From Paractinoplanes bogorensis (GTDB lineage: Bacteria > Actinomycetota > Actinomycetes > Mycobacteriales > Micromonosporaceae), in the NCBI RefSeq assembly GCF_018829635.1, contig NZ_JAHKKG010000006.1, positions 372,001-436,000 on the forward strand: a stretch of DNA of 64,000 nt. Reading direction: 5' to 3'. Of the stretch, positions 1-11,074 are shown piece by piece. Within the stretch, counting starts at the first letter, position 1, and every line of letters starts with the position of its first letter. The translations under genes and the position numbers were made by a program. The notes below the pieces were generated by a model. It searched no databases. It was not told the origin of the DNA and saw only the letters and a program-made list of their open reading frames with translations.

Positions 1-723
1 TGGCCCGGCCCGTACGGCGAATGGGGCTCGCGGAAATACCTGACCGCGTCGCTCGACCAGTCGCTGAAGCGGATGGGCCTCGACTACGTCGACGTCTTCT
101 ACTCGCACCGTTTCGACCCGGAGACGCCGCTCGAGGAGACGATGGGCGCGCTCGACGCCGCCGTCCGCGCCGGCAAGGCCCTCTACGTGGGCATCTCGTC
201 GTACTCGCCGGAGAAGACGGCCGAGGCCGCGGCCATCCTGCGCGATCTCGGCACGCCGCTGCTGATCAGCCAGCCGTCCTACTCGATGCTGAACCGCTGG
301 ATCGAGGGCGGCCTGCTCGACGAGCTCGACCGGGTCGGCGCCGGGTGCATCGCGTTCTCGCCGCTGGCCCAGGGCATGCTCACCGACCGCTACCTCAACG
401 GCGTGCCCGAGGGTTCCCGCGCGACCGAGGACAAGTCGCTCACCCCGGACTGGCTGACCGACGAGAACCTTGGCAAGATCCGGGCGCTGAACGACCTGGC
501 CGGCCGCCGCGGCCAGTCGCTGGCCCAGATGGCGATCGCCTGGGCCCTGCGCGACCCGCGGATGACCTCGGTCGTGCTCGGCGCCAGCAGCGTCAAGCAG
601 CTGGAGAACAACGTGGCCGCGCTCGGCAACCTCAGTTTCACGCCGGACGAGCTGGCCGAGATCGACAAGCACGCCACCGAGTCCGGCATCAACCTCTGGG
701 CCCGTTCCAGCAGCGACTCCTGA
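1..723 (+). CDS. Aldo/keto reductase, L-glyceraldehyde-3-phosphate reductase-like (5' truncated)
   Basis: The reading frame is open from base 1, so the N-terminus lies outside the window and about 240 C-terminal residues remain. The stretch after GPYGEWGSRKYL, the DYVDVFYSHRFDP strand and the late VVLGASSVKQLENN motif (NADPH-binding end of the barrel) are typical of the YghZ/MgrA branch of aldo/keto reductases, which use NADPH to reduce small aldehydes such as L-glyceraldehyde 3-phosphate. The catalytic Tyr/Asp region is upstream and not visible. The gene converges on the next one with only 6 bases between stops. The family call is firm; the substrate is taken from the family. Confidence 0.9.
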   Translation, partial: WPGPYGEWGSRKYLTASLDQSLKRMGLDYVDVFYSHRFDPETPLEETMGALDAAVRAGKALYVGISSYSPEKTAEAAAILRDLGTPLLISQPSYSMLNRWIEGGLLDELDRVGAGCIAFSPLAQGMLTDRYLNGVPEGSRATEDKSLTPDWLTDENLGKIRALNDLAGRRGQSLAQMAIAWALRDPRMTSVVLGASSVKQLENNVAALGNLSFTPDELAEIDKHATESGINLWARSSSDS

Positions 724-729
724 CGGCGG

Positions 730-1422
730 CTAGGCCAGCAGGGCCTCGCGCATCTGTTGACCGGGGTTGAGACCGGCGACGACGTGCGGGCCCTGCGGGT
801 CGTAGATCTCGATGGTGCGGTTGGTGCGCATCAGTTCGCGTACGGGATCGGGAAGGGGTGGCTCGTCGCTCATCGCGGCGCGCAGGTCGCGTGCGGCCCC
901 GATCAGGCGGACGGCCAGCTCGGCGGTGTCGGTGTCGGGGCGCACCCGGGCGAACTCCCAGCCCACCACCGTGAGGTCGAGGATCTCGAACAGCTGGGCC
1001 AGCAACGGACGGGTGGCGGTCTCACGCACGACCCGCTTGGCCTCGGCGCCGATCAGGGCGACGGCCGCACTGACCTGGATATACGGGTGCAGGCGGCGGG
1101 GCAGCTGGAACAGGTTCCAGCGCAGCTCCCGGCTCGCGTCCCGCCACAGCGGCCGGTAGTTGCGGCGGTCGGCGGCCCGGCCCAGCTGGGCGGCCTGGGC
1201 GTAGACGTCGGCACAGGCGTCGTCGGCGAACTCACCCACGATCGCGATCGCCGCCGCGAGCCCGTCCGGCGCGGCCCGCAGCTGGGCGAAACACGCGTTC
1301 GACTGCTCGCGGAACGGCTGGGGCAGGTGCCCACCGTAACGGCCCCGCACATCGTCGACGAGCGCCCGAACCTGCCCCGGGTCGGCCGGCTCATCGCCGC
1401 CGCCACGTCGGAACCACCGCAT
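730..1422 (-). CDS. Conserved hypothetical protein, 230 aa
   Basis: A soluble, mostly helical protein that I do not recognise. It begins MRWFRRGG and has no signal peptide or membrane segment. It is rich in Arg and Ala, with a run of predicted helices (LRAAPDGLAAAIAIVGEFADDACADVYAQ) and no catalytic motif I can name. Codon use (G/C third positions) fits a real gene. It is transcribed away from the sigma factor at 1515, about 90 bases apart, so the two promoters share one divergent intergenic region. Confidence 0.75.
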   Translation of the reverse strand: MRWFRRGGGDEPADPGQVRALVDDVRGRYGGHLPQPFREQSNACFAQLRAAPDGLAAAIAIVGEFADDACADVYAQAAQLGRAADRRNYRPLWRDASRELRWNLFQLPRRLHPYIQVSAAVALIGAEAKRVVRETATRPLLAQLFEILDLTVVGWEFARVRPDTDTAELAVRLIGAARDLRAAMSDEPPLPDPVRELMRTNRTIEIYDPQGPHVVAGLNPGQQMREALLA

Positions 1423-1476
1423 AGCGCCTCGTCCCCACCGCTGTCGATCGAAAGCGCGGCAATGCTACCCGGTGAT

Positions 1477-1495
1477 ATCCGCGCCGTGTGCGGAT
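1477..1495. promoter_or_regulatory. Inverted repeat upstream of the ECF sigma gene
   Basis: ATCCGC (1477-1482) and GCGGAT (1490-1495) form a 6-bp inverted repeat with a 7-base centre. It sits between the divergent genes and just before the GTG start of the sigma factor at 1515. It could be an operator or a small leader hairpin; only the symmetry is seen. Confidence 0.3.
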
Positions 1496-1514
1496 CTGTC
1501 AGGGTGTGGAGATT

Positions 1515-2465
1515 GTGACCGAACCGGCGGTGGAGTTCGCGGCGGCGACCGGGCCGCTGCGCCGCGAGATCGTGGCCCACTGCTACCGGATGCTGGGGTC
1601 GGCGGCCGACGCCGAGGACGCGGCCCAGGAGACGTATCTGCGCGCCTGGCGGGGGTACGAGCGGTTCGAGGGGCGTTCCACCGTACGGACGTGGCTGCAC
1701 CAGATAGCCACCAACGTCTGCCTGCGTCAGCGGGAGAGGCGGTCGCTCCCGGCCGGCCTGAGCGGCCCCGAACCGGACTGGCACCTCCGGGCGCGGCCCG
1801 CGGCGCCGGAGGTTCGCTGGGTCGGCCCGTGGCCCGTCGACCCGGCCGACGAGGCGGCGAGCCGCCAGCAGGTGCGACTGGCGTTCGTGGCCGCGCTGCA
1901 GCACCTGCCCGCCCGGCAGCGGGCCGTGCTGCTCCTGCGCGACGTCGCCGACCTGCCCGCCCACGAGGTGGCCACCGCGCTCGGCACCACCACGGTGGCG
2001 GTCAACGGCGCGCTGCTGCGGGCCCGGGCGCGGCTGGCCCGCGCCGCACCCGACCCGGACGAGCTGAGCGAACCCGGCAGCCCGGCCGTACGCGAACGTC
2101 TGCGTCGCTATGTCGAGGCGTTCGAGCGGGCCGACGTCGCCGCGCTGACCGACGTGCTGCGCGAGGACGTCACGCTCGAGATGCCGCCGCACGCCACCTG
2201 GTTCGCCGGTCGTGACCGGGTCGTCGGCTTCCTCCGTACGCACGTGCTGGTGGAACCGGGCCGGTTCGTGGTGACCGAGGTGACGCCGCCGGCGAACGGG
2301 CAACCGACGTACGCGATGTATCTCGGCTCCGAGGCGCACGCGCTGCAGGTCCTCGACGTCGTGGGCGGCCGGGTCCGGCGGATCCACATCTTCCTGCAAC
2401 CCGAACTGTTCCCACTTTTCGCCCAGCCGGTGAGCCGGGACGGCGGGCCGGATCTCCCTGGGTAA
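1515..2465 (+). CDS. ECF-type RNA polymerase sigma factor with C-terminal SnoaL domain
   Basis: A sigma-70 family factor of the extracytoplasmic-function type. Region 2 (CYRMLGSAADAEDAAQETYLRAW) lies near residues 20-65 and region 4 (LPARQRAVLLLRDVADLPAHEV) near 125-175. A SnoaL-like alpha/beta domain follows from about 195 to the end (FERADVAALTDVLREDVTLEMPPHATWFAGRD). This matches the TIGR02960-type sigma factors, in which the SnoaL tail is thought to replace a classical anti-sigma factor. I chose GTG at 1515 because GGAG sits about 6 bases upstream; the next in-frame GTG at 1488 has no such site. An SDR gene follows after 15 bases and is probably co-transcribed. A paralogue lies at 47587. 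Confidence 0.88.
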   Translation: MTEPAVEFAAATGPLRREIVAHCYRMLGSAADAEDAAQETYLRAWRGYERFEGRSTVRTWLHQIATNVCLRQRERRSLPAGLSGPEPDWHLRARPAAPEVRWVGPWPVDPADEAASRQQVRLAFVAALQHLPARQRAVLLLRDVADLPAHEVATALGTTTVAVNGALLRARARLARAAPDPDELSEPGSPAVRERLRRYVEAFERADVAALTDVLREDVTLEMPPHATWFAGRDRVVGFLRTHVLVEPGRFVVTEVTPPANGQPTYAMYLGSEAHALQVLDVVGGRVRRIHIFLQPELFPLFAQPVSRDGGPDLPG

Positions 2466-2480
2466 ACCGAGGAGGCACCG

Positions 2481-3158
2481 ATGAGAGCAATGACCGTGGT
2501 CGGCGGCAGCCGGGGACTCGGCGCGGGGATCGCCCGGGCCGGCCGGGACGCCGGCCTGAGGGTGACCGTCGTGGCCCGGGAGTCGGGGGACGAGCGGGGC
2601 GACGCCACTGATGAGACATTTGCCGAGAAGGTGCTGGCCACGCATCGGCCCGACGTGCTGGTGATCGCGGCCGGTGCGGTGCCGGAGATGCGGCCGCTGA
2701 CCGAGCAGACGTGGGAGTCGTTCTCGGTCAACTGGAACGCCGACGTGCGGATCGCCTTCACCTGGCTGCGCGCGGCATTGCGGGCACCGCTGGCTCCCGG
2801 GTCCCGGATCATCGCCGTCGGCAGTGGGGCCGAGCTGCGCGGATCCCCGCTGAGCGGCGGTTACGCGGGGGCGAAGGCGACCGTCCGGCTGATCACCGGC
2901 TATGCGGCTACGTCCGGGATCACGACGACCACGATTCTGCCCGGCATCACGCCCGGCACCTCGATCGGCGAGACCGCGATTTCCGCGTACGCCGTCAGCT
3001 CCGGCTCGACGTCCGACGAGTTCCGGAGCCGGCTGTCCGCGCCGACTCCGGACGCCTTCGGCGCGAGCGTCGTCGCGCTGGCGGCCGAGCCCACCGTCGC
3101 CGCCGCGTATGTGCTGGACGCTGATGGACTACGGCCGCTCGCGGCGCAGCATGGTTAG
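2481..3158 (+). CDS. Short-chain dehydrogenase/reductase (SDR) family protein
   Basis: An NAD(P)-binding Rossmann protein of 225 aa. The N-terminal VVGGSRGLGAGIA is a GxxxGxG cofactor motif, followed by an IIAVGSGAELRGSPLSGGYAGAKA segment equivalent to the SDR Ser-Tyr-Lys active site, with the YxxxK motif as YAGAK. The fold fits a small oxidoreductase; the substrate is unknown. A strong ribosome site (GAGGAGG) lies 7 bases before ATG. It follows the sigma factor by 15 bases, giving a sigma/oxidoreductase pair of the kind seen with SnoaL-tailed ECF factors. It ends 7 bases from the opposing gene. Confidence 0.85.
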   Translation: MRAMTVVGGSRGLGAGIARAGRDAGLRVTVVARESGDERGDATDETFAEKVLATHRPDVLVIAAGAVPEMRPLTEQTWESFSVNWNADVRIAFTWLRAALRAPLAPGSRIIAVGSGAELRGSPLSGGYAGAKATVRLITGYAATSGITTTTILPGITPGTSIGETAISAYAVSSGSTSDEFRSRLSAPTPDAFGASVVALAAEPTVAAAYVLDADGLRPLAAQHG

Positions 3159-3165
3159 GGTTCGT

Positions 3166-4029
3166 CTACTTGTCGAAGCTCGCGTAGTACGTCGCGGCCA
3201 TGTCCTTGTCGCCGTGGCCCTGCTCGGTGGCCCGCCGGAACCGCTCGGCACCGGCCTCGACCAGGTCGAGCCGCACGCCGTGCGACCGGCCGGCCTCGGC
3301 GATCAGGCGCGCGTCCTTCTCGGCGGTGTTCACGGCGAAGCTGGCCGGCGACAGCTTGTCGCCCCGGGTCAGGCCGAGCTTGGTCCGCAGATAGCCGTTG
3401 TCGAGCGGGCCGCCCTCGATGAGCTGCAGAAACTTGTCCGGGTCGACGCCGAGCGCCTCGGCCAGCGACAGGGTCTCGGCGCCGGCGTGGGTCAGCGCCA
3501 GCACCCAGCTGTTGGCGACCAGCTTGAGCCGGGTCGCCTCACCCGGCTGGTCGAGCCAGACGGTCCGGGCGCCGACCGCCTCGAACACGGGCGTGACCGC
3601 CTCGCGGCTGTCCGCGGGCCCGGCCGCGAGCACGGTGAGCTGCCCCGCCTCGGCCGGCTGCCGGGTCCCGAGCACGGGCGCGTCGAAGAACACCAGGCCG
3701 CGCTCTTCGGCCTGCTCAGCGAGCCGGTCGACGTCCTCCAGGCTCACGGTGGTCGACTGCACCCAGATGGCGCCGTTCGGCACGGCCCCGGCTGCTGATG
3801 CCATCACTTCCCGCACGGCCCCGCCGTCGTACAGCATGGTCAGCACCACGTCGGCGTCCTTGACCGCGTCAGCCGGGGTGGCAGCCACTTCGGCCCCGTC
3901 GGCGGCGAGCGGGGCGGCTTTGTCCTGGCTGCGGTTCCAGACGCGCACGGTGTGGCCCGCCTTGAGCAGGTTGCGCGCCATAGCCGCGCCCATGATGCCG
4001 GTCCCGAGAACGCCCACGGTAAGTGTCAT
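3166..4029 (-). CDS. NAD(P)-dependent oxidoreductase, 3-hydroxyisobutyrate dehydrogenase family
   Basis: A 287-aa beta-hydroxyacid dehydrogenase. The N-terminal VGVLGTGIMGAAMARNLLKAGH is the GxGxxG NADP-binding loop. The substrate-binding region (FFDAPVLGTRQPAEAGQLTVLAAG) and the catalytic Lys helix (RLKLVANSWVLALTHAGAETLSLAEALGVDP) follow. Such enzymes oxidise 3-hydroxy acids or reduce succinic/glyoxylic semialdehyde; the exact substrate cannot be read. The open frame extends upstream to 4200, but the start at 4029 is preferred because AAGGA lies just before it and homology begins there. Upstream is a 31-bp tandem repeat. Confidence 0.9.
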   Translation of the reverse strand: MTLTVGVLGTGIMGAAMARNLLKAGHTVRVWNRSQDKAAPLAADGAEVAATPADAVKDADVVLTMLYDGGAVREVMASAAGAVPNGAIWVQSTTVSLEDVDRLAEQAEERGLVFFDAPVLGTRQPAEAGQLTVLAAGPADSREAVTPVFEAVGARTVWLDQPGEATRLKLVANSWVLALTHAGAETLSLAEALGVDPDKFLQLIEGGPLDNGYLRTKLGLTRGDKLSPASFAVNTAEKDARLIAEAGRSHGVRLDLVEAGAERFRRATEQGHGDKDMAATYYASFDK

Positions 4030-4112
4030 GCGCCCCATCCTTCCCCGGCGGCCGGGCCGCTGCCACGACTCTTCGGCATGCCGGCCCCGCGACCGCCGCA
4101 TGGACCCTTCGC

Positions 4113-4190
4113 CCTGTGGACGACGGACGGTGGCTCGAACCAGCCTGTGGACGACGGACGGTGGCTCGAACCAGCCTGTGGACAACGTGG
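4113..4190. repeat. 31-bp tandem direct repeat (2.5 copies)
   Basis: Two identical 31-base units (4113-4143 and 4144-4174) are followed by a partial third copy starting at 4175. Each unit begins CCTGTGGACGACGGACGG and contains the interrupted palindrome TGGCTCGAACCA. The repeat lies in the 279-base gap between two divergent genes and may carry repeated protein-binding sites. The rest of that gap shows no gene. Confidence 0.85.
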
Positions 4191-4308
4191 CGCCGTGCAT
4201 GGCCTGTTCGGCCTACTCTCAGCCGCGTCCCTGGGTGGGCGGGGGAGGCGGCGGCTGCTCCGTGGATCTTGAAGCCGGAATGTCGTACCCCACGACCACA
4301 ATGAGGGG

Positions 4309-5982
4309 GTGCTGACAGCGGTGGCGGTTGACGCGGACGGTCGAGGGGGCCGTCTGCAAGAGCTGCGCGCCGACGGCACGGTCGCCGGGCCGGTTCAGCA
4401 CGTTGCCGACCTGGCGCGAGCGATCACTGACCGAGAAGCCGCCGGCGGTCCGCGTTGGGTGTGGGCGTCGACCGCCGAGATCTATCCGGGGCTGTTGCGG
4501 GCCGGGGTGCGGGTGGCCCGCTGCCACGATCTCGAGCTGACCGAGGCGTTGCTGCTGGGGCATGACGGGCGCTGGGGTGCGCCCCGGGCACTGCCCGCCG
4601 CGCGCGCCCGGCTGCACGGCCTGCCCGTCCCGGCTGATCCGCCGCCGCGGCCGGCCGAGCCGCCGGGGCATGCCCAGGGCTCACTCTTCGACACTCTTTC
4701 CGGCCCGCCGGCCGGTGGGTTCGACGCGCTCGAGGCCGTTCGCGAGGTCTATGCCGATCAGCTCGTCCGGATCGGTAAGACGGAGTTTCCGGGGCGCTTC
4801 CGGATGCTGGTGGCCGCCGAGTCGGCCGGTGCTCTGGTCGGGGCCGAGATGGGCCACACCGGTCTGCCGTGGCGGGCCGACCTGCACGATCAGTTGCTGC
4901 GCGAGCTGCTCGGGCCGCCGCAGCCGGTCGGGCCGCCGCGGCGTCTGGCCGAGTTGTCGGCCGAGATCAACGCGGCCTTCGGCACCTGGGGGCTGCACCC
5001 GGACTCGCCGGCCGAGGTGGTTCGTGCGTTCGCCCGGTCCGGTGTCGACGTACCCAACACGCGGGCCTGGGTGCTGAAAAAGGTCGACCATCCGGCCGTC
5101 AGACCGCTGCTCGAGTACAAGGAGCTCTACCGCATCTGGACGGCCCACGGCTGGTCGTGGTGCGAGGCCTGGGTCAGCGACGGGCGGTTCCGGCCCGAAT
5201 ACGTGCCGGGCGGTGTCGTCAGCGGCCGCTGGGCCACCCGGGGCGGTGGCGCGCTGCAGGTGCCCAAGGCGGTGCGCCGGGCCGTGGTGGCCGACCCGGG
5301 CTGGACGTTCGTGGTCGCCGACGCCGGTCAGCTCGAGCCCCGGGTGCTGGCCGCGGTCTCGGGCGACGAGCGCCTGGCCGCCGCGGCCGCCGCCGGTGAC
5401 CTCTATGCCGCGCTCGCCGCCGACTCGTTCGACGGTGATCGGGCCAAGGCCAAGCTGGCGCTGCTCGGGGCGATGTACGGGCAGACCGGCGGCGCCGCCA
5501 TCCCGGCCCTGGCCGTGCTGCGGAAGAGCTACCCGGTCGCGTTCGAGTTCGTCGAGCACGCGGCCCGCGTCGGTGAGTCGGGCGGGCTGGTGCGTTCGTG
5601 GCTGGGCCGCACCTGTCCGCCGTCCGCGGCGTCGCTGCGCGAGGCCGGGCTCGACCCGCCGGAAGAGGTCGCCGAGCTGGGCGGGGCCTCCAACCGGGCA
5701 CGCGGCCGGTTCACCCGCAACTTCGTGGTGCAGGCCACCGCCGCCGAGTGGGCCCTGGTGCTGCTGGCCACCCTGCGGACGGCGCTCGAGGGCAGCCCGG
5801 CCGAAATGGTCCTTTTCGTCCATGACGAGGTCGTCGTCCACTGCCCGGTCGAGCAGGCCGAGCAGGTCGTCGCGGCCGTGCACGCGAGCGCGGCCCAGGC
5901 CGGGCGGCTGCTGTTCGGCGAGACGACCGTGCGCTTTCCGCTCGACGTCTCAGCAGTTGGCGCGTACGGGGAAGCGAAATGA
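4309..5982 (+). CDS. DNA polymerase I-like protein with degenerate exonuclease domain (bifunctional 3'-5' exonuclease/DNA polymerase type)
   Basis: A 557-aa family-A polymerase without the 5' nuclease domain, a type common in actinobacteria besides the full PolA. Residues 1-190 correspond to a weak 3'-5' exonuclease-like domain; the polymerase domain follows. Motif A reads VVADAGQLEPRVLA (usual form DYSQIELR), motif B DRAKAKLALLGAMYGQ, and motif C VLFVHDEVVVHCP with the catalytic HDE. It probably acts in repair or gap filling, which is inference. GTG at 4309 or the in-frame GTG at 4321 could be the start; neither has a clear ribosome site. It ends only 26 bases before the riboswitch of metH. 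Confidence 0.85.
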   Translation: MLTAVAVDADGRGGRLQELRADGTVAGPVQHVADLARAITDREAAGGPRWVWASTAEIYPGLLRAGVRVARCHDLELTEALLLGHDGRWGAPRALPAARARLHGLPVPADPPPRPAEPPGHAQGSLFDTLSGPPAGGFDALEAVREVYADQLVRIGKTEFPGRFRMLVAAESAGALVGAEMGHTGLPWRADLHDQLLRELLGPPQPVGPPRRLAELSAEINAAFGTWGLHPDSPAEVVRAFARSGVDVPNTRAWVLKKVDHPAVRPLLEYKELYRIWTAHGWSWCEAWVSDGRFRPEYVPGGVVSGRWATRGGGALQVPKAVRRAVVADPGWTFVVADAGQLEPRVLAAVSGDERLAAAAAAGDLYAALAADSFDGDRAKAKLALLGAMYGQTGGAAIPALAVLRKSYPVAFEFVEHAARVGESGGLVRSWLGRTCPPSAASLREAGLDPPEEVAELGGASNRARGRFTRNFVVQATAAEWALVLLATLRTALEGSPAEMVLFVHDEVVVHCPVEQAEQVVAAVHASAAQAGRLLFGETTVRFPLDVSAVGAYGEAK

Positions 5983-6007
5983 GGATCGGGTACCTTTATG
6001 GGTCCGA

Positions 6008-6088
6008 AGCGAGAGGCGCTGCGACGGGGTGATGCCCGCCACGCTCGCTCGGGGAAACCGACCAAGGGCGCCTCCGTTGTACCGGAGG
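6008..6088 (+). promoter_or_regulatory. Candidate S-adenosylhomocysteine (SAH) riboswitch controlling metH
   Basis: The segment folds like the SAH riboswitch. P1 pairs 6008-6013 (AGCGAG) with 6044-6049 (CTCGCT). The conserved GGCGCTGC follows at 6015-6022. A hairpin pairs 6025-6028 with 6035-6038. A small hairpin pairs 6050-6052 with 6058-6060. The pseudoknot P2 pairs 6014-6019 (AGGCGC) with 6068-6073 (GCGCCT). The 3' strand of P2 overlaps an anti-Shine-Dalgarno strand (CCTCCG, 6071-6076) that otherwise pairs with CGGAGG (6083-6088), the ribosome site of metH. SAH binding would form P2, break that hairpin and turn translation on. The known class is activating and sits before methyl-cycle genes, mostly in proteobacteria as far as I know. 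A cobalamin riboswitch was looked for and not seen. Confidence 0.75.
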
Positions 6089-6096
6089 TGGTCGGT

Positions 6097-9719
<3,623 letters not shown>

Positions 9720-9723
<4 letters not shown>

Positions 9724-10118
9724 GGGGTATCGACGCTCTGCTGGCCCAGGCCCGCGACGGTGTGCGACGGCTCGACCCGCACGAGACGCGGGCGGCCGTC
9801 GCGGCCGGGGCCCTGCTGATCGACACCCGCACCGACATTCAGCGGCGGCAGCAGGGCTCGTTGCCGGGCGCGATCGTGATCGACCGTACGGTGCTGGAAT
9901 GGCGCCTCGACCCGGCGTACCCGCACCGCATTCCCGAGGCCACTGCCTACGACCGCACGATCGTGGTGGCCTGCCGGCAGGGTTACAGCTCCAGCCTGGC
10001 CGCCGCGAGTCTGCGCGCCGTCGGCCTGACCAACGCCACCGACCTGGCCGGGGGAGTCGAGGCGTGGCTCGCGGCCGGACTCCCGACGACCAGCGATCCC
10101 GAGGACGTGCGTTTCTGA
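9720..10118 (+). CDS. Rhodanese-like domain protein
   Basis: A single-domain rhodanese fold protein of 132 aa, a family that carries sulfane sulfur on a Cys persulfide. ALLIDTRTDIQRRQQGSLPGAIVIDRTVLEW is the N-terminal signature and VVACRQGYSSSLAAASLRAVG contains the active-site loop CRQGYSS with the nucleophilic Cys. GTG 9720 overlaps the metH stop by 4 bases (GTGA), so the two are translationally coupled. A sulfur-handling role alongside methionine synthesis is plausible but inferred. Confidence 0.9.
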
Positions 10119-10447
10119 TGCCACTGCTTTTCTCGTACGGAACCTTGCGCGACCCGGCCGTCCAAAGAGCCACTTTCGGCCGTACGCTCCCCGCCCGCGA
10201 CGACCGCATCGTCGGCTACCGCATCGACATGCTCGAGATCACCGACGCCGAGGTCGTAGCGTTGAGCGGCCAGAGCCACCACCCCGTCCTGGTGCCCGGC
10301 ACACCCGCCGACACGGTCGAGGGCTCAGTCTTCGACCTGACCGACGACGAGTTGCTCAGGGCCGACGAGTACGAGGTGGACGACTACCGGCGGGTCGAGG
10401 TCCCCCTGGCCTCAGGCGGCGCCGCCTGGGTCTACGTAGCCGGTTAA
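10118..10447 (+). CDS. Gamma-glutamylcyclotransferase (GGCT/AIG2) family protein
   Basis: A 109-aa protein of the GGCT/AIG2 fold. The N-terminal LLFSYGTLRDPAVQRATFGR is the YGxL signature that binds gamma-glutamyl substrates. ADEYEVDDYRRVEV contains the Glu that aligns with the family's catalytic acid (E in the DEYE segment). Its ATG shares one base with the stop of the rhodanese gene, so metH, rhodanese and this gene form one unit. A role in glutathione- or mycothiol-like gamma-glutamyl turnover is only suggested by family and context. Confidence 0.85.
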   Translation: MPLLFSYGTLRDPAVQRATFGRTLPARDDRIVGYRIDMLEITDAEVVALSGQSHHPVLVPGTPADTVEGSVFDLTDDELLRADEYEVDDYRRVEVPLASGGAAWVYVAG

Positions 10448-10476
10448 GTATCAGGTCGGGATCAGCAAGCCACGCG

Positions 10477-10960
10477 ATGGCCTGTACCGCCTCACAACCG
10501 TTACGCACCCACCTGGCCGGCCTGCTGATCACCGCGCGGCCGCGTGGAAACCGGCTCCGACATGACCGAACCGGCCTGCAGAACCGGCCACGCGCCCCCC
10601 GCTGCCCGCGCCTGGCCACCGAGATTCGCGAAGCCGGCCCCGAGCTGCGACTGATCCGGCAAGAAGACAACCCGACCTTGCTCGAACAGCTCGCCACCGC
10701 GGCCCAACGCCCAACGACGACATCCGAAGCCGCCTTCGCCGTTCTTTGCGGCGCCACACCACTTACCCGCCGCCGGCGGACGCGCCGACTGTCACCGCGT
10801 CGACCAGGCCGACAAGCCCTGCAAGCCATCGCCCAGCACGACTCACCAACCCGCGCCCAGCTCGACTGCAAATCCAGCCGAGTCCTCAGCAACCCGGGAC
10901 ATTCGACGCTGCCTCAAGCGCACCAGCGCCCACCTGCGAACTGTCGGGTGACACCGCGCT
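10477..10960 (+). pseudogene. Decayed IS110-family transposase fragment
   Basis: The gap between 10448 and 11074 holds no intact gene but carries remnants of the C-terminal half of an IS110-type transposase. One frame reads LATEIREAGPEL, later TSEAAFAVLCGATPL, which matches the family's SEAAFAALCGAAP signature. A different frame reads DIRRCLKRTSAHLR near 10909-10950, matching the conserved RCLKRYIAR end. Frame changes lie between these blocks, and the N-terminal DEDD-type catalytic half is absent. Lower GC bias at third positions fits decay. No terminal repeats could be identified. Confidence 0.65.
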
Positions 10961-11074
10961 GTGCAAGAAGCGTCGCTGTCCACATTCCCGGGCTGTCCAC
11001 AGGGCACCCCACCCGTGGTCGCCAATTCTCGTAAAATGTCGTCGGGGGACGCCCCCTTGGGAGGGTGGGCTCCG

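Noticed and set aside
4113..4180. GGTTCGAGCC on the minus strand, like the T arm of a tRNA
   Set aside because: No acceptor stem, D arm or anticodon arm surrounds it, and the flanking bases do not form the 5-bp T stem; it is part of a 31-bp repeat.
5983..6096. A cobalamin riboswitch before metH
   Set aside because: The B12-box pattern and the long multi-stem architecture are missing and the space is too short; the fold matches an SAH-type element instead.
5998..6096. ATG 5998 as the start of metH
   Set aside because: It lies upstream of the riboswitch and anti-Shine-Dalgarno hairpin, lacks a ribosome site, and would add 33 residues that precede the conserved N-terminus.
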